64,000 bases of DNA from Nocardioides cavernae (GCF_016907475.1 NZ_JAFBCA010000001.1:2294001-2358000); one strand, 5' to 3'; shown: positions 17,563-27,928, numbered from the stretch's first letter. Numbers and translations are program-made. The notes: a model not told the origin generated them from the sequence alone.

Positions 17563-18734
17563 GTGCCGCACACGTGCGGTCAGCGCCGCCCGTCGCGGAG
17601 CCGGTGGGTCAGGTGCCCGAGGCCGAGCGCCTCGCCCGGGTGGCCCTGAGCTGCGCGGTGGAGCCTGGTGACGGCACGACGTCGTCCCTCATCCGCCAGA
17701 TGGGCGCGGAGCGCGCGCTGGAGAAGGCGCGGTCCGCGACCGAGGGCGAGCCCGGGGAGATGCTGGCGCAGCGGCTGGTCGAGCTCGACCCGGTCCGACA
17801 GCTCGACCAGGCCGCCCGGTGCGGCATCCGCTTCCTCGTCCCGGGCGACGCCGAGTGGCCCACCGGCCTCGACCAGCTCGACGACGCCATCACCGTGGAC
17901 GGGTTCGGGGGCACTCCGCCGGGCCTGTGGGTGAAGGGTCCGATGCCGCTCACCGAGCTCGCCACCTCGGTCGCCGTGGTCGGCTCACGCGCCGCCTCGG
18001 TCTACGGCGTCGAGCTGGCCCGCGCGGTGTGCGAGCACCTCGCGCTCTCAGGTGTGCCGGTCGTCTCGGGCGGCGCACTCGGCATCGATTTCGAGGCCCA
18101 CAACGCGACGCTGTCCGCCGACGGCGTCACTGCCGCCGTCCTGGCCTGCGGGGTGGACCGGGTCTATCCCGAGCAGAACCGGCCCCTGCTCCAGCACCTC
18201 GCCGCCGAGTTCGCTGTCGTGTCCGAGCAACCGCCCGCGTCGGCGCCGACGCGGCCGCGATTCCTGGCGCGCAACCGGTTGATCGCCGCCATGACCACCG
18301 GCACCGTGGTGGTCGAGGCCGCCCTGCGCAGTGGCGCCCTCAACACCGCAGGGTGGGCCGAGAGCCTGCACCGCCACGTGATGTGCGTGCCGGGCCCGGT
18401 CACCAGCTACACATCGCAGGGCGTCAACAACTTCCTCCGTGAGGGCCGAGGCACGGTGGTCACCCACGGCGCTGAAGTGCTCGAGCTGATCGGTGCAGCG
18501 GGGGAGCACCTGGTCGACCCTCCGCGGGGCGAGCACCGGCCGCGCGACGGGCTCACCCCGACCGAGCGGACCGTCGTGGAGTGGGTTCCGGTCAGCGAGC
18601 CGGCGCGGGTCGACTCGATCTCACGCCTGTGCGGGCTCCCACTCCGCACCACCGAGGGTGCGCTGCGCCGGCTGAGGTCGAAGGGTTTCGTCCAGCGGAC
18701 CGATGAGGGGTGGCGCCTCGTGCCTGACGTGTGA
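17559..18734 (+). CDS. dprA: DNA-processing protein DprA
   Basis: 391 aa Rossmann-fold protein that binds single-stranded DNA and loads RecA. Motifs: [31 protein letters not shown] (usual form SGxAxGID), [37 protein letters not shown]. The C-terminal 65 residues form a winged-helix DprA C-domain ([25 protein letters not shown]). ATGA overlap with yifB. No type-IV pilus genes are in the window, so natural competence is not implied. Confidence 0.93.
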   Translation: MSAAHVRSAPPVAEPVGQVPEAERLARVALSCAVEPGDGTTSSLIRQMGAERALEKARSATEGEPGEMLAQRLVELDPVRQLDQAARCGIRFLVPGDAEWPTGLDQLDDAITVDGFGGTPPGLWVKGPMPLTELATSVAVVGSRAASVYGVELARAVCEHLALSGVPVVSGGALGIDFEAHNATLSADGVTAAVLACGVDRVYPEQNRPLLQHLAAEFAVVSEQPPASAPTRPRFLARNRLIAAMTTGTVVVEAALRSGALNTAGWAESLHRHVMCVPGPVTSYTSQGVNNFLREGRGTVVTHGAEVLELIGAAGEHLVDPPRGEHRPRDGLTPTERTVVEWVPVSEPARVDSISRLCGLPLRTTEGALRRLRSKGFVQRTDEGWRLVPDV

Positions 18735-18750
18735 GTCGCCCTCGCCCGCC

Positions 18751-18756
18751 TACGCT
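18751..18756 (+). promoter_or_regulatory. -10 element (TACGCT) of leaderless xerC-like gene
   Basis: TACGCT then 6 nt (GCGTGG) then GTG at 18763. No Shine-Dalgarno. Confidence 0.55.
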
Positions 18757-18762
18757 GCGTGG

Positions 18763-19716
18763 GTGAGCAAGCCGGAGGCGTCCGACCAGGACACGGGGGA
18801 GGGCCTGCCCGAGTCCTTCGTCCGCCTCCTGGGTGACTACGAGCGCCACCTCGTCTCCGAGCGCGACCTCACCCCCCACACCGTGCGCGCCTACCTCGGC
18901 GACATCGCCGGACTGCTCGACCACTGCCAGCGCCTAGGGGTCACCGACGTGACCGACCTCGACCTCCGCGCGCTGCGCAGCTGGCTGGCGCGGCTCCAGA
19001 CCACGGGCCGCAGCCGGACGACGATCGCGCGGCGCGCCACGGCCGCACGGGTGTTCACGGCCTGGCTGCACCGGACCGGCCGGCTGCCGACCGACCCGGG
19101 AGCCGCGCTCGGCTCGCCCAAGAAGCACAAGACCCTTCCGCCGGTCCTGCGGGCCGACGAGGCCGAGTCGCTCATCCGGTCGGCCGCCGACCTCGCCGAC
19201 GACGGCAGCCCCGTCGGGCTACGTGACGTCGCGATGCTCGAGCTGCTCTACGCGACCGGGATCCGGGTCGGCGAGCTCGTCGGGCTCGACATCGACGACG
19301 TCGACGACGAGCGCCGGGTCGTGCGCGTCTTCGGCAAGGGCCGCAAGGAACGCTCCGTGCCCTATGGCACGCCGGCTGGCCGTGCTGTCGACCGCTGGCT
19401 GACCGGCGGCCGGCCCGCCCTGCGCGTGGAGGGGTCCGGCCCGGCGCTGTTCCTGGGCGTGCGCGGTCGGCGGATCGACCAGCGGGCGGTCCGCGAGCTC
19501 GTGCACCGTCGCATCGCCGACGTGCCCGGAGCGCCCGACATCGGGCCGCACGGCCTGCGCCACACCGCAGCCACCCACCTGCTCGAGGGCGGGGCCGACC
19601 TCCGCTCGGTCCAGGAGCTGCTCGGCCACGCCTCGCTCGCCACCACCCAGCTCTACACGCACGTCACGACCGACCGGCTGCGTCGGGCGTACCAGCAGGC
19701 CCACCCCCGCGCCTGA
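18763..19716 (+). CDS. xerC: Tyrosine recombinase XerC-like
   Basis: 317 aa. N-terminal SAM-like DNA-binding domain ([30 protein letters not shown]..), then the catalytic domain with all six residues: Arg168 ([12 protein letters not shown]), Lys192 ([10 protein letters not shown]), His263 and Arg266 ([15 protein letters not shown]), His289 ([11 protein letters not shown]) and Tyr298 (LYTHV). XerC/D resolves chromosome dimers at dif. Its place between dprA and rpsB is the normal actinobacterial site, so it is a housekeeping recombinase, not a phage integrase. Confidence 0.9.
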   Translation: MSKPEASDQDTGEGLPESFVRLLGDYERHLVSERDLTPHTVRAYLGDIAGLLDHCQRLGVTDVTDLDLRALRSWLARLQTTGRSRTTIARRATAARVFTAWLHRTGRLPTDPGAALGSPKKHKTLPPVLRADEAESLIRSAADLADDGSPVGLRDVAMLELLYATGIRVGELVGLDIDDVDDERRVVRVFGKGRKERSVPYGTPAGRAVDRWLTGGRPALRVEGSGPALFLGVRGRRIDQRAVRELVHRRIADVPGAPDIGPHGLRHTAATHLLEGGADLRSVQELLGHASLATTQLYTHVTTDRLRRAYQQAHPRA

Positions 19717-19745
19717 GCGGCCGAGCGCGACCCTCCGGATGGGGG

Positions 19746-19857
19746 GCTGCGTCATACGAACCGGCACGTATGGGTTCGGGTCTGCATGACGCAGCGGGCT
19801 GGCGTCGACTGAGCGTCATGCAGAACGACACGTATGGGTGCGAGTTCGTATGACGCT
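19746..19857. repeat. Pair of palindromic intergenic repeats with a shared core
   Basis: Unit 1 (19746-19795) and unit 2 (19812-19857) both begin with GCGTCAT and end with ATGACGC, and both contain CACGTATGGGT. The outer arms are in opposite order in the two units (ATACGAAC..TCTGCAT against ATGCAGAAC..TTCGTAT) while the core keeps one orientation. They sit between convergent xerC and the M23-like gene. Resembles a REP-type pair; no coding. Confidence 0.75.
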
Positions 19858-19907
19858 GCGGGCGCTGGCCGAGAGCGAGGGGCGGCGGGCATGCGGGACG
19901 GGTCCGG

Positions 19908-20495
19908 TCAGGCGACCCACTCGACCGGGCGGCGCCACGTCGCGAGCGGCGGGCTCCACGGGAGCCGGACCGTGACCGGGTCGTCGCGCCAGAGCGGTAG
20001 CAGCCGCACCGGGCCGCCACCGACGAGGGAGAGCGGGTCGAGGTAGGTCCGTGCGTCGCCGTCGCCCTCGACCAGGCCCCAGTGCAGGCAGGCGGCCGGG
20101 AAGCAGTGGCTGTCGGCGACCACCAGGCGCCCCAGCACGTCGCCGGCGGCCACCACCTGGCCGCGCTCGACGGACGCGACGACCGGCTCGTACGTCGTAC
20201 GACGACCGACGTGCAGCACGGTGACGACCGGCTTGCCGCCGATCGAGCCGACGAAGCCGACCGTGCCGGCGAGCGACGCCCGCACCGCCTGGCCGGGGGA
20301 TCCGGCGAGGTCGACGCCTCGGTGCCCGGCGGCGTAGGGGGTCGGCGGCGGCTCGAAGTGTCGGACGACGTCGGGTCGGGGATCGAGGGGCCACACGCCG
20401 ACCGGGTCGTCGGGACGCGCGTCCGCAGGTCCGGTGACACCGAGAAGGAACATGTGCACCAGCACGAGGAGGACAGCTCCGAGGACGGCTCGCAT
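19908..20495 (-). CDS. M23-like (lysostaphin-type) peptidase domain protein, possibly inactive
   Basis: 195 aa. N-terminal hydrophobic segment (VLGAVLLVLVHMFLLGVTG) targets it for export or anchoring. M23 zinc ligands His58 and Asp62 are in AAGHRGVDLAG and His138 is in CLHWGLVEGD, but the first His of the usual HxH is Cys136. LytM-type beta-sheet motifs GQAVRASLAGTVGFVG and GDVLGRLVVADSHCFP are clear. It is probably a cell-wall hydrolase relative or an amidase activator. The ATG at 20495 was chosen; GTGAGGAT lies just upstream. Confidence 0.82.
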   Translation of the reverse strand: MRAVLGAVLLVLVHMFLLGVTGPADARPDDPVGVWPLDPRPDVVRHFEPPPTPYAAGHRGVDLAGSPGQAVRASLAGTVGFVGSIGGKPVVTVLHVGRRTTYEPVVASVERGQVVAAGDVLGRLVVADSHCFPAACLHWGLVEGDGDARTYLDPLSLVGGGPVRLLPLWRDDPVTVRLPWSPPLATWRRPVEWVA

Positions 20496-20913
20496 CGGGC
20501 GATCCTCACCCGGTCCGCGACGCCGGACGAGCAGCGACGACGCCGCCTGTGGACGAGCGCTCGGAGCCCCCGGGTTGTGGACGCCTGGTGGCCACCCGAT
20601 CACGCCCGGAGCCGGGGGGCGACTGGATTCGCCTCGCGGGGAGGCTCTGGCCTACGATGTGCGGAGCAGTCCACCGGACTGACTTCGCACGCTCGCCGAC
20701 CGTGCCCGGGATGCTCTTCGATCCCGGACCACCCGCGGGCGTCGGTCCTCAGTTCCCACCAGCTCCACCGGTGCGGATCGGACCGACGTGTGAGCGTCAG
20801 GGCTCCCGGCTCCCGCCGGGCGCATCAACTGTAAACAACAGGAGTCCGCTCCCGGTCCGACCTGCCGAAGGTCGGGCACGTCGGTGAGCGTCTCCGCCAC
20901 AACAGGAGAACCC
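20496..20913 (+). promoter_or_regulatory. rpsB promoter and structured 5' leader
   Basis: This 418-bp gap has no gene. A TACGAT -10 sits at 20653-20658, leaving a leader of about 250 nt. The leader holds stems at 20704-20725 (CCGGGAT..ATCCCGG) and 20857-20875 (CCGACCT..AGGTCGG). ACAACAGGAG occurs twice, at about 20836 with no start codon behind it and at about 20899 directly before the rpsB ATG. This could be an autoregulatory r-protein leader; no known Rfam class is recognised. Confidence 0.45.
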
Positions 20914-21969
20914 ATGGCAGTCGTCACCATGCGCCAGCTGCTCGAGAGCGGCGTCCACTTCGGTCACCAGACCCGTCGCTGGAACCCCAAGATGAAGCGC
21001 TTCATCATGACCGAGCGCAACGGCATCTACATCATCGACCTGCAGCAGTCGCTCGCCTACATCGACCGCTCCTACGCCTTCGTCAAGGAGACCGTCGCCA
21101 AGGGCGGCGTCATCATGTTCGTCGGCACCAAGAAGCAGGCCCAGGAGGCCATCGCCGAGCAGGCGACGCGCGTCGGGATGCCCTACGTCAACCAGCGTTG
21201 GCTCGGCGGCATGCTCACGAACTTCCAGACCGTGCACCAGCGGATCAACCGCCTCAAGGAGCTCGACGAGATCGACTTCGACGACGTCGCGGGCTCCAAC
21301 CGCACGAAGAAGGAGCTGCTCCAGATGCGCCGCGAGCGCACCAAGCTGGACAAGACGCTCGGCGGCATCCGTGACATGACGAAGGTCCCCTCCGCGGTGT
21401 GGATCGTCGACACCAACAAGGAGCACCTGGCCGTCGAGGAGGCGCGCAAGCTCCGGATCCCGATCATCGGCATCCTCGACTCCAACTGCGACCCCGACCT
21501 GGTCGACTTCCCGATCCCGGGCAACGACGACGCCATCCGCGCGGTCGGCCTGCTGACCCGCGTGGTCGCCGACGCCGTCGCCGAGGGCCTCATCGCCCGC
21601 TCCGGTGCCAAGGCCGGCGACGCCGACGAGACCGTCGGTGCCGAGGAGCCCCTGGCCGAGTGGGAGCGCGAGCTCCTCGGTGGCGACGCCGAGAAGGCTG
21701 CCGCGGCCGCCACCGGTGACGCTGCTGCCGAGACCCCGGCCGCCGAGGCCACCGGTGCCGCGTCCGAGGCCCCGCAGGCCGACGCCGCTGCCGACGCCGT
21801 GACCGAGGCGCCCGCCGAGACCGCGACCGAGGCCCCCGCCGAGGCTGCGACCGAGGCCCCCGCCGAGGCCGAGGCCGCCACCGAGGCCCCCGCCGAGACC
21901 GAGGCCCCCGCCGCCGAGGCGCCCGCCGCCGAGGCGCCCGCCGAGGCCGAGGCCGACAAGAAGGACTGA
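20914..21969 (+). CDS. rpsB: 30S ribosomal protein S2 with long Ala/Glu/Pro tail
   Basis: 351 aa. Residues 1 to about 245 are canonical S2 ([60 protein letters not shown]). Residues about 250-351 are low-complexity repeats of TEAPAE and AAEAP types, ending EADKKD. Such tails are frequent in actinobacterial S2. The ATG at 20914 follows AACAGGAGAACCC. First gene of rpsB-tsf. Confidence 0.95.
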   Translation: MAVVTMRQLLESGVHFGHQTRRWNPKMKRFIMTERNGIYIIDLQQSLAYIDRSYAFVKETVAKGGVIMFVGTKKQAQEAIAEQATRVGMPYVNQRWLGGMLTNFQTVHQRINRLKELDEIDFDDVAGSNRTKKELLQMRRERTKLDKTLGGIRDMTKVPSAVWIVDTNKEHLAVEEARKLRIPIIGILDSNCDPDLVDFPIPGNDDAIRAVGLLTRVVADAVAEGLIARSGAKAGDADETVGAEEPLAEWERELLGGDAEKAAAAATGDAAAETPAAEATGAASEAPQADAAADAVTEAPAETATEAPAEAATEAPAEAEAATEAPAETEAPAAEAPAAEAPAEAEADKKD

Positions 21970-22083
21970 GCAGGTCAGCCGGCCGCGGGCTCACGTCCGC
22001 GGCCGGCGCCCCGCGTCGTCCCACCCACCGCAGGGTCGCCTCGAGCCGGCCCGCGAACCCCCTGGACCAAAGGAAGAAGGACC

Positions 22084-22896
22084 ATGGCCAACTTCACCGC
22101 CGCCGACGTCAAGAAGCTCCGTGAGCTGACCCAGGCCGGGATGATGGACTGCAAGAAGGCGCTGACCGAGGCGGACGGCGACTTCGACAAGGCTGTCGAG
22201 CTGCTCCGCGTCAAGGGTGCCGCCAAGGCTGCCGCCCGCGGCGCCGAGCGCGAGGCCGTCGCCGGGCTCGTCGCCACCGCCGGCAACGCGCTGGTCGAGC
22301 TCAAGAGCGAGACCGACTTCGTCGCCAAGAACGAGGACTTCATCGCCAAGGCGCAGCAGATCGCCGAGGTCGCCAACACGGTCAAGGCCACCGACACCGC
22401 GGCCCTCAAGGCGGCCGAGCTCGACGGCAAGACCGTCGGCGAGGTCGTCCAGGACCTGGCCATCACCATCGGCGAGAAGATCGAGCTGGGCGAGGTCGCC
22501 TACTTCGACGGCACCACCGTCACCTACATGCACAAGCGTGCCGCCGACCTGCCGCCCGCCGTGGGCGTGCTGGTGGAGTTCGAGGGTGACGAGGCCGCCG
22601 CCCGCGCCGCTGCGATGCAGATCGCCGCGATGAAGGCGCAGTACCTCACCCGCGACGAGGTCCCCGCCGACGTCGTCGAGTCCGAGCGCTCCATCGCTGA
22701 GCAGAAGACCCGCGAGGAGGGCAAGCCCGAGCAGGCGATCGCCAAGATCGTCGAGGGTCGCCTCGGTGGGTTCTACAAGGAGATCGTCCTGCTCGAGCAG
22801 GAGTCGGTCACCGAGTCGAAGAAGTCGGTCAAGGCCGTCCTCGACGCGGCCGGCACCACCGTGAAGCGGTTCGCCCGCTTCGAGGTCGGCGCCTGA
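22084..22896 (+). CDS. tsf: Elongation factor Ts
   Basis: 270 aa guanine-nucleotide exchange factor for EF-Tu. N-terminal UBA-like region [36 protein letters not shown], and the signature [28 protein letters not shown] precedes the ATG. It follows rpsB by 114 nt and ends at a strong hairpin. Confidence 0.96.
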   Translation: MANFTAADVKKLRELTQAGMMDCKKALTEADGDFDKAVELLRVKGAAKAAARGAEREAVAGLVATAGNALVELKSETDFVAKNEDFIAKAQQIAEVANTVKATDTAALKAAELDGKTVGEVVQDLAITIGEKIELGEVAYFDGTTVTYMHKRAADLPPAVGVLVEFEGDEAAARAAAMQIAAMKAQYLTRDEVPADVVESERSIAEQKTREEGKPEQAIAKIVEGRLGGFYKEIVLLEQESVTESKKSVKAVLDAAGTTVKRFARFEVGA

Positions 22897-22917
22897 GCCA
22901 CGCCTCACCCGATCACC

Positions 22918-22957
22918 GACGAGGGGTCGTACGCCACACGGCGTACGACCCCTCGTC
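22918..22957 (+). terminator. Terminator hairpin after tsf
   Basis: A perfect 18-bp stem: GACGAGGGGTCGTACGCC, loop ACAC, GGCGTACGACCCCTCGTC. No T-run. Confidence 0.8.
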
Positions 22958-23140
22958 GCGTCTGTGGCGGCGGTGCCGCAGCCACCTCCGGGACGTCAGG
23001 AAGGTGGCTCAGCCACCGCTCGTACGACGCCTCACGCCGACCCGCCCGAGTGGCGGTGCGGCACGCGGACAGTCCGGGTTCGTGGGCCCCCGTCCGTTCC
23101 GGTAGGTTTCGGATGACCCACCCAGTTTGGCTGTGAAGGG

Positions 23141-23860
23141 ATGCACGTGGCGTACAAGCGAGTCCTGCTCAAGCTCTCCGGTGAAGTGTTCGGCGGAGGT
23201 GAGGTGGGGTTGGACCTCGACGTCATCAACTCCCTCGCCGGCGAGGTGGCCGAGGTCGCCAAGTCGGGCGTCCAGATCGCGATCGTCGTGGGCGGCGGCA
23301 ACTTCTTCCGCGGCGCCGAGCTCCAGCAGCGTGGCATGGAGCGGGCCCGCGCCGACTACATGGGCATGCTCGGCACGGTCATGAACTGCCTCGCGCTCCA
23401 AGACTTCATCGAGAAGCACGGCGTCGAGACGCGCGTGCAGACGGCCATCACGATGGGCCAGGTCGCCGAGCCCTACATCCCGCGCCGGGCCATCCGGCAC
23501 ATGGAGAAGGGTCGCGTCGTGATCTTCGGCGCCGGCGCCGGCATGCCGTTCTTCTCCACCGACACCGTGGCCGCCCAGCGTGCGCTGGAGACGCGCTGCG
23601 AGGTGATCCTGATGGGCAAGCAGGGCGTCGACGGCGTCTACGACTCCGACCCCAAGACCAACCCCGACGCGGTGAAGTTCGACCAGCTGAGCTACGACGA
23701 GTACCTCGCGCGCGACCTCAAGGTCGCCGACGCGACCGGCATCGCCATGGCCCGCGACAACCGGATGGACATCGTCTTCTTCAACCTCTCCACCCCGGGC
23801 ACCATCGGGCGGGCGGTGCGGGGTGAGAAGATCGGCACGCTGGTGAGCAGCACGGCCTGA
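23141..23860 (+). CDS. pyrH: UMP kinase
   Basis: 239 aa hexameric amino-acid-kinase-fold enzyme, UMP + ATP to UDP + ADP. Motifs: [81 protein letters not shown] lies before the ATG; a TAGGTT -10-like hexamer is about 30 nt upstream. First gene of pyrH-frr-cdsA. Confidence 0.96.
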   Translation: MHVAYKRVLLKLSGEVFGGGEVGLDLDVINSLAGEVAEVAKSGVQIAIVVGGGNFFRGAELQQRGMERARADYMGMLGTVMNCLALQDFIEKHGVETRVQTAITMGQVAEPYIPRRAIRHMEKGRVVIFGAGAGMPFFSTDTVAAQRALETRCEVILMGKQGVDGVYDSDPKTNPDAVKFDQLSYDEYLARDLKVADATGIAMARDNRMDIVFFNLSTPGTIGRAVRGEKIGTLVSSTA

Positions 23861-23920
23861 CCGGCCCGCCCCACCTGCCTGCGCCACCAGCACCACGACG
23901 TACGACGAGAGAGAGCAACC

Positions 23921-24478
23921 GTGATCAACGACGTCATGAACGATGCCGACGCCAAGATGGGCAAGTCCGTCGAGGCGACGCGCGAGGAGTTCGCCGCCAT
24001 CCGCGCCGGCCGTGCCAACCCGGCGATGTTCGCCAAGATCACGGCCGACTACTACGGCACCCAGACCCCGCTGCAGCAGCTCGCCAGCTTCTCCTCGCAG
24101 GACGCCCGCACCATCCTCATCCAGCCCTTCGACATGGGCGCGATGGGCAACATCGAGCGGGCCATCCGCGACTCCGACCTCGGCGTCAACCCGGCCAACG
24201 ACGGCAAGGTGCTGCGCTGCGTCTTCCCCGAGCTGACCGAGGAGCGTCGCAAGGAGTACATCAAGCTCGCCAAGTCGAAGGCGGAGGACGGCCGGGTCTC
24301 GGTGCGCAACGTGCGCCGCACCGCCAAGCAGGCCCTCGAGAAGCTCGAGAAGGACGGCGAGGTCGGCAAGGACGACGTCACGGGTGCGGAGAAGCGCCTC
24401 GACGCCGTCACCAAGACCCACACCGACAAGATCGACGAGCTCCTCAAGCACAAGGAAGCCGAGCTGCTCGAGGTCTGA
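23921..24478 (+). CDS. frr: Ribosome recycling factor
   Basis: 185 aa three-helix tRNA-mimic that splits ribosomes with EF-G after termination. RAGRANPAMFAKITADYYGTQTPLQQLASF, RTILIQPFD and LTEERRKEYIKLAKSKAEDGRVSVRNVRR are diagnostic. GAGAGAG precedes the GTG start. Confidence 0.96.
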   Translation: MINDVMNDADAKMGKSVEATREEFAAIRAGRANPAMFAKITADYYGTQTPLQQLASFSSQDARTILIQPFDMGAMGNIERAIRDSDLGVNPANDGKVLRCVFPELTEERRKEYIKLAKSKAEDGRVSVRNVRRTAKQALEKLEKDGEVGKDDVTGAEKRLDAVTKTHTDKIDELLKHKEAELLEV

Positions 24479-24490
24479 GCCACCCTGTCG

Positions 24491-25390
24491 ATGACCACTC
24501 CTGACCCTCCGGCGGCGCCCGCCCCTCCACCGAACGCACCAAAGGACCACGGTCGCGCCGGTCGCGACCTGCGGGCTGCCGTCGTCTCGGCGGTCGTCCT
24601 CGTCGCGGCGATCCTGCTGTCGCTGCTGTTCTGGAAGCCCGCCTTCATGGGCATCGTGGCGGTCGCCGTCGTCGTCGCGGTCTGGGAGCTGCACCAGGGG
24701 TTGGCCGCCAAGGGCGTCGACATCCCCGAGCAGCCGCTGATGCTCGGCGGGGTCGTGATGGTCGTCGTGGCCTACGTCTGGGGAGCGCCGGCGCTGGTCA
24801 CCGCGACCGCGGTCACCGCGCTCGTCATCATGCTGTGGCTGCTGAGGCGCGGGGTCGACGGCTACGTCATGAACGCCACCGCGTCGGTCTTCACCCTCAT
24901 CTACGTGCCGTTCCTGGCGTCCTTCGTGGCGCTGCTGCTCGGTGAGGGCGGCACCGCCCCCGCATTCGGCCTCGACCTCGACGACCCGGGCGTGCGCGGC
25001 GTCATCACCTTCATCGCCATCACCGTCGCCTCCGACACCGGCGGCTACGTCGCCGGCGTCCTCTTCGGCCGGCACCCGATGGCTCGCGTGATCTCGCCCA
25101 AGAAGTCGTGGGAGGGCTTCGCCGGCTCGATGGTCGCCACCATCGCGGTCGGCGTCTGGCTGGTGACCTCGTTCCTCGGTGGCGACTGGTGGGTCGGCGT
25201 GCTCCTCGGGGTGATCGCCGCGGTGATGGCCACGCTGGGCGACCTCTGCGAGTCGGTCATGAAGCGTGATCTCGGCATCAAGGACATGAGCCAGGTGATC
25301 CCCGGCCACGGCGGCCTGATGGACCGGCTCGACTCGCTGCTGGCCACGGTCGCCCCGATCTGGCTGGTCCTCTACTACCTCGTCTTCTGA
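24491..25390 (+). CDS. cdsA: Phosphatidate cytidylyltransferase
   Basis: 299 aa integral membrane enzyme, phosphatidate + CTP to CDP-diacylglycerol. A Pro/Ala-rich cytoplasmic N-terminus (TPDPPAAPAPPPN) is followed by about eight membrane segments. The CDS signature is near the C-terminus: ISPKKSWEGFAGS and LGDLCESVMKRDLGIKDM..IPGHGGLMDRLDS. The stop overlaps the next ATG by 1 nt. Confidence 0.95.
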   Translation: MTTPDPPAAPAPPPNAPKDHGRAGRDLRAAVVSAVVLVAAILLSLLFWKPAFMGIVAVAVVVAVWELHQGLAAKGVDIPEQPLMLGGVVMVVVAYVWGAPALVTATAVTALVIMLWLLRRGVDGYVMNATASVFTLIYVPFLASFVALLLGEGGTAPAFGLDLDDPGVRGVITFIAITVASDTGGYVAGVLFGRHPMARVISPKKSWEGFAGSMVATIAVGVWLVTSFLGGDWWVGVLLGVIAAVMATLGDLCESVMKRDLGIKDMSQVIPGHGGLMDRLDSLLATVAPIWLVLYYLVF

Positions 25391-26172
25391 TGCGCCTGCT
25401 CGTCACCGGTGGCCGCACCGGCTACCTGGGCCGGCACGTCGTCGCTGCGGCCGCCGGGAACGACGTCGTCGCCGTCGGGTCGGCCGACGCCGACGTCCGC
25501 GACCGCGCGGCCGTGGTCGCGCTCCTCGAGCGGCACCGCCCCGATGTGATCATCCACACGGCCTACGTCCAGTCGGACGACGAGGTCACGGCCGCCGGTG
25601 CAGCCCACGTGGCCGAGGCGGCGGCGCACGTCGGCGCACGGCTGGTCCTGGTGTCCTCGGACGTCGTCTTCGGCGGCTCCGACCAGCCGTACGACGAGAC
25701 GGCGGTGCCGGACCCGGTGTCGGCCTACGGCGCCGCCAAGGTCGCGGCCGAGACCGCTGCCCTCACGTCCGGCCCGGACGTCGTCGTGGCGCGGACCTCG
25801 CTGATCCTCGGCGACGGGTCGTCGAAGCACGAGGAGCTGTTCCACAGGCTGGCCGGGGGCGCCGGTGGGGCGCTGTTCGAGGACGAACGCCGCTGCCCGG
25901 TCCACGTCGCCGACCTGGCGACCGCCCTCGTCGAGCTCGCAGGCAATGACGTCCGCGGCCTCCTGCACGTGGGTGGGGCCGACCCGGTGAGCCGGCTCGA
26001 GCTCGGCCGGCTCGTCGCCCGGCGCGACGGCCTCGACCCCGACGTCCTGCGTGCCGGTCGCCGGTCCGACCTGGCCGACCCCGGCCCCATCGACGTACGC
26101 CTCGACTCCTCCCTGGCCGGCCGCATGCTGACCACCCGCCTGCGCGGCGCCACGGAGTTCCTCTCGCCCTGA
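25390..26172 (+). CDS. NAD(P)-dependent sugar reductase/epimerase-like (RmlD-type SDR)
   Basis: 260 aa extended short-chain dehydrogenase. Cofactor loop LLVTGGRTGYLGRHV, acidic segment ADADVRDRAAV, LVSSDVVFGG and catalytic YGAAK (YxxxK). The layout resembles dTDP-4-dehydrorhamnose reductase, but no dTDP-rhamnose genes are nearby, so the substrate is uncertain. It overlaps cdsA and is probably co-transcribed with it. Confidence 0.8.
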   Translation: MRLLVTGGRTGYLGRHVVAAAAGNDVVAVGSADADVRDRAAVVALLERHRPDVIIHTAYVQSDDEVTAAGAAHVAEAAAHVGARLVLVSSDVVFGGSDQPYDETAVPDPVSAYGAAKVAAETAALTSGPDVVVARTSLILGDGSSKHEELFHRLAGGAGGALFEDERRCPVHVADLATALVELAGNDVRGLLHVGGADPVSRLELGRLVARRDGLDPDVLRAGRRSDLADPGPIDVRLDSSLAGRMLTTRLRGATEFLSP

Positions 26173-26304
26173 AGCTCCACCTGCCCGAGTGAAAGTCCAT
26201 CCGGCTGCGAGCCCCGAACCGGGCCGTGTGCCCTGCATTTCCGCGCGTGTGGGTGGAAAAGCGTTCCACCGCGTGCCCAACGTCCCGCGGCGCGGTCGAC
26301 GGCC

Positions 26305-26310
26305 TAGGCT
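26305..26310 (+). promoter_or_regulatory. -10 element (TAGGCT) of leaderless membrane protein gene
   Basis: TAGGCT then 6 nt (GGTGGC) then GTG at 26317. Confidence 0.6.
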
Positions 26311-26316
26311 GGTGGC

Positions 26317-26664
26317 GTGGAGACGGAAGAGGCCCAGCAGGTCGACGGGTCGCAGCGGCAGCACTTCGAGTGGTGGCACCACAGCCATCCCACGTTCGCG
26401 GGGATCACCGGCTTCTTCGCCGGGATGCTCTTCGTCACCGCCCTGCCGGGGGCGTTCGCAGGGCTGCTCCGGCTGCTGTTCGACCACGAGACGTCCGAGC
26501 AGCTGTTCCCGTTCGTGCTCCTCGCCCTGGCCCTGCCGATCGCGATGCTGATCAAGCGCAAGACCCGCCGGTTCGCCCAGTTCATGTTCGTGGGCATGGT
26601 CGTCACCGCCCTGGTGGTCCTCGGCGTCGCCTCGCTGGTGCTCTACTTCATGGTCGACGCCTGA
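26317..26664 (+). CDS. Small membrane protein, unknown function
   Basis: 115 aa. The N-terminal 30 residues are hydrophilic with His/Trp clusters ([12 protein letters not shown]). Three likely membrane segments follow ([52 protein letters not shown]) with a positive loop KRKTRRF between the last two. No family recognised. Confidence 0.75.
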   Translation: METEEAQQVDGSQRQHFEWWHHSHPTFAGITGFFAGMLFVTALPGAFAGLLRLLFDHETSEQLFPFVLLALALPIAMLIKRKTRRFAQFMFVGMVVTALVVLGVASLVLYFMVDA

Positions 26665-26710
26665 CCCGCTGAATCGACCCGGCGCCCGCCGGGGTGGGAG
26701 GATCGGAGCG

Positions 26711-27835
26711 ATGTCCGAGCCGATCAAGACCCTGCCCCTCGTCTTCGACGAGCCCCGCGGCCGCAAGAAGCCGCCGCGGCACCTCGCCGACCTCGACGAC
26801 GCGGGCCGCAAGGCGCTGCTGGAGGAGATGGGACTGCCGGGCTTCCGCGCCAAGCAGCTCTCCACGCACTACTTCGGCCGCCTCGTCGACGACCCGGCAG
26901 AGATGACCGACCTCCCGGCCACCCAGCGCGACGAGCTCGTCGCCGCGCTGCTGCCCGACCTGATGACGCCGCTGCGCACGCTGGAGGCCGACAAGGGCAC
27001 CACGCGCAAGACCCTGTGGAAGCTCTTCGACGGCGCGCTCGTCGAGTCGGTGCTGATGCGCTACCCCGACCGCGCCACCGTCTGCGTCTCGAGCCAGGCC
27101 GGCTGCGGCATGGCGTGCCCGTTCTGCGCGACCGGCATGGGCGGCCTGCAGCGCAACATGTCGACCGCCGAGATCGTCGAGCAGGTCGTCGCCGGTGCCC
27201 GCTCGATGGCGCGCGGCGAGGTCCCCGGCGGACCGGGCCGGGTCTCCAACGTGGTCTTCATGGGCATGGGGGAGCCGCTCGCCAACTACAAGGCCGTCAT
27301 CGGTGCCGTACGCCGCCTCGTCGACCCGTCGCCGTCCGGGCTGGGCATGAGCGCCCGCGGCATCACGGTCTCGACCGTGGGTCTGGTGCCGCGGATCAAC
27401 CAGCTGACCGAGGAGGGCATCCCGGTCACGCTCGCGCTGAGCCTGCACGCCCCCGACGACGAGCTGCGCAACGAGCTGGTGCCGATCAACACCCGGTTCT
27501 CGGTCGCCGAGACCGTCGAGGCGGCGTGGAACTACGCCCGCGTGACCAAGCGGCGCGTGTCGATCGAGTACGCCATGATGCGCGGCATCAACGACCAGGC
27601 CCACCGCGCGGACCTGCTCGGTGACGTGCTCAACTCCTACGGCGACTGGGGCTGGGTGCACGTCAACCTGATCCCGCTGAACCCGATCGAGGGCTCGAAG
27701 TGGACGGCGTCCGACCCGGCCGACGAGCGCGAGTTCGTCCGCAGGCTCGAGGCGAAGGGCATCCCGACGACCGTCCGCGACACCCGTGGGCGCGAGATCG
27801 ACGGCGCCTGCGGCCAGCTCGCCGCCAAGGAGTAG
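26711..27835 (+). CDS. rlmN: 23S rRNA (adenine2503-C2)/tRNA (adenine37-C2) methyltransferase RlmN
   Basis: 374 aa radical-SAM enzyme. The [4Fe-4S] cysteines are Cys132, Cys136 and Cys139 ([19 protein letters not shown]). [12 protein letters not shown] binds SAM, and the C-terminal catalytic cysteine is Cys367 ([12 protein letters not shown]). The length is typical. A GGAGGATCGGAGCG run precedes the ATG. Confidence 0.95.
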   Translation: MSEPIKTLPLVFDEPRGRKKPPRHLADLDDAGRKALLEEMGLPGFRAKQLSTHYFGRLVDDPAEMTDLPATQRDELVAALLPDLMTPLRTLEADKGTTRKTLWKLFDGALVESVLMRYPDRATVCVSSQAGCGMACPFCATGMGGLQRNMSTAEIVEQVVAGARSMARGEVPGGPGRVSNVVFMGMGEPLANYKAVIGAVRRLVDPSPSGLGMSARGITVSTVGLVPRINQLTEEGIPVTLALSLHAPDDELRNELVPINTRFSVAETVEAAWNYARVTKRRVSIEYAMMRGINDQAHRADLLGDVLNSYGDWGWVHVNLIPLNPIEGSKWTASDPADEREFVRRLEAKGIPTTVRDTRGREIDGACGQLAAKE

Positions 27836-27915
27836 CCCGAACGCCGCCGCCGAGACGTCGCGGTCCGTTCACGTGTCGTCCGTCCGCGGCGGGTCGTGCG
27901 TTGCGACGACCTTCC

Positions 27916-27921
27916 TAGCGT
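27916..27921 (+). promoter_or_regulatory. -10 element (TAGCGT) of leaderless glycosyltransferase gene
   Basis: TAGCGT then 7 nt (CCGTGGC) then ATG at 27929. Confidence 0.55.
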
Positions 27922-27928
27922 CCGTGGC

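Noticed and set aside
18763..19716. Tyrosine recombinase as a sign of a prophage or integrative element
   Set aside because: It sits in the conserved dprA-xerC-rpsB order with no phage genes, tRNA or att-like repeats nearby.
23009..25309. 766-codon minus-strand open frame opposite pyrH, frr and cdsA
   Set aside because: Antisense shadow; His/Arg/Asp-rich and covering three certain genes.
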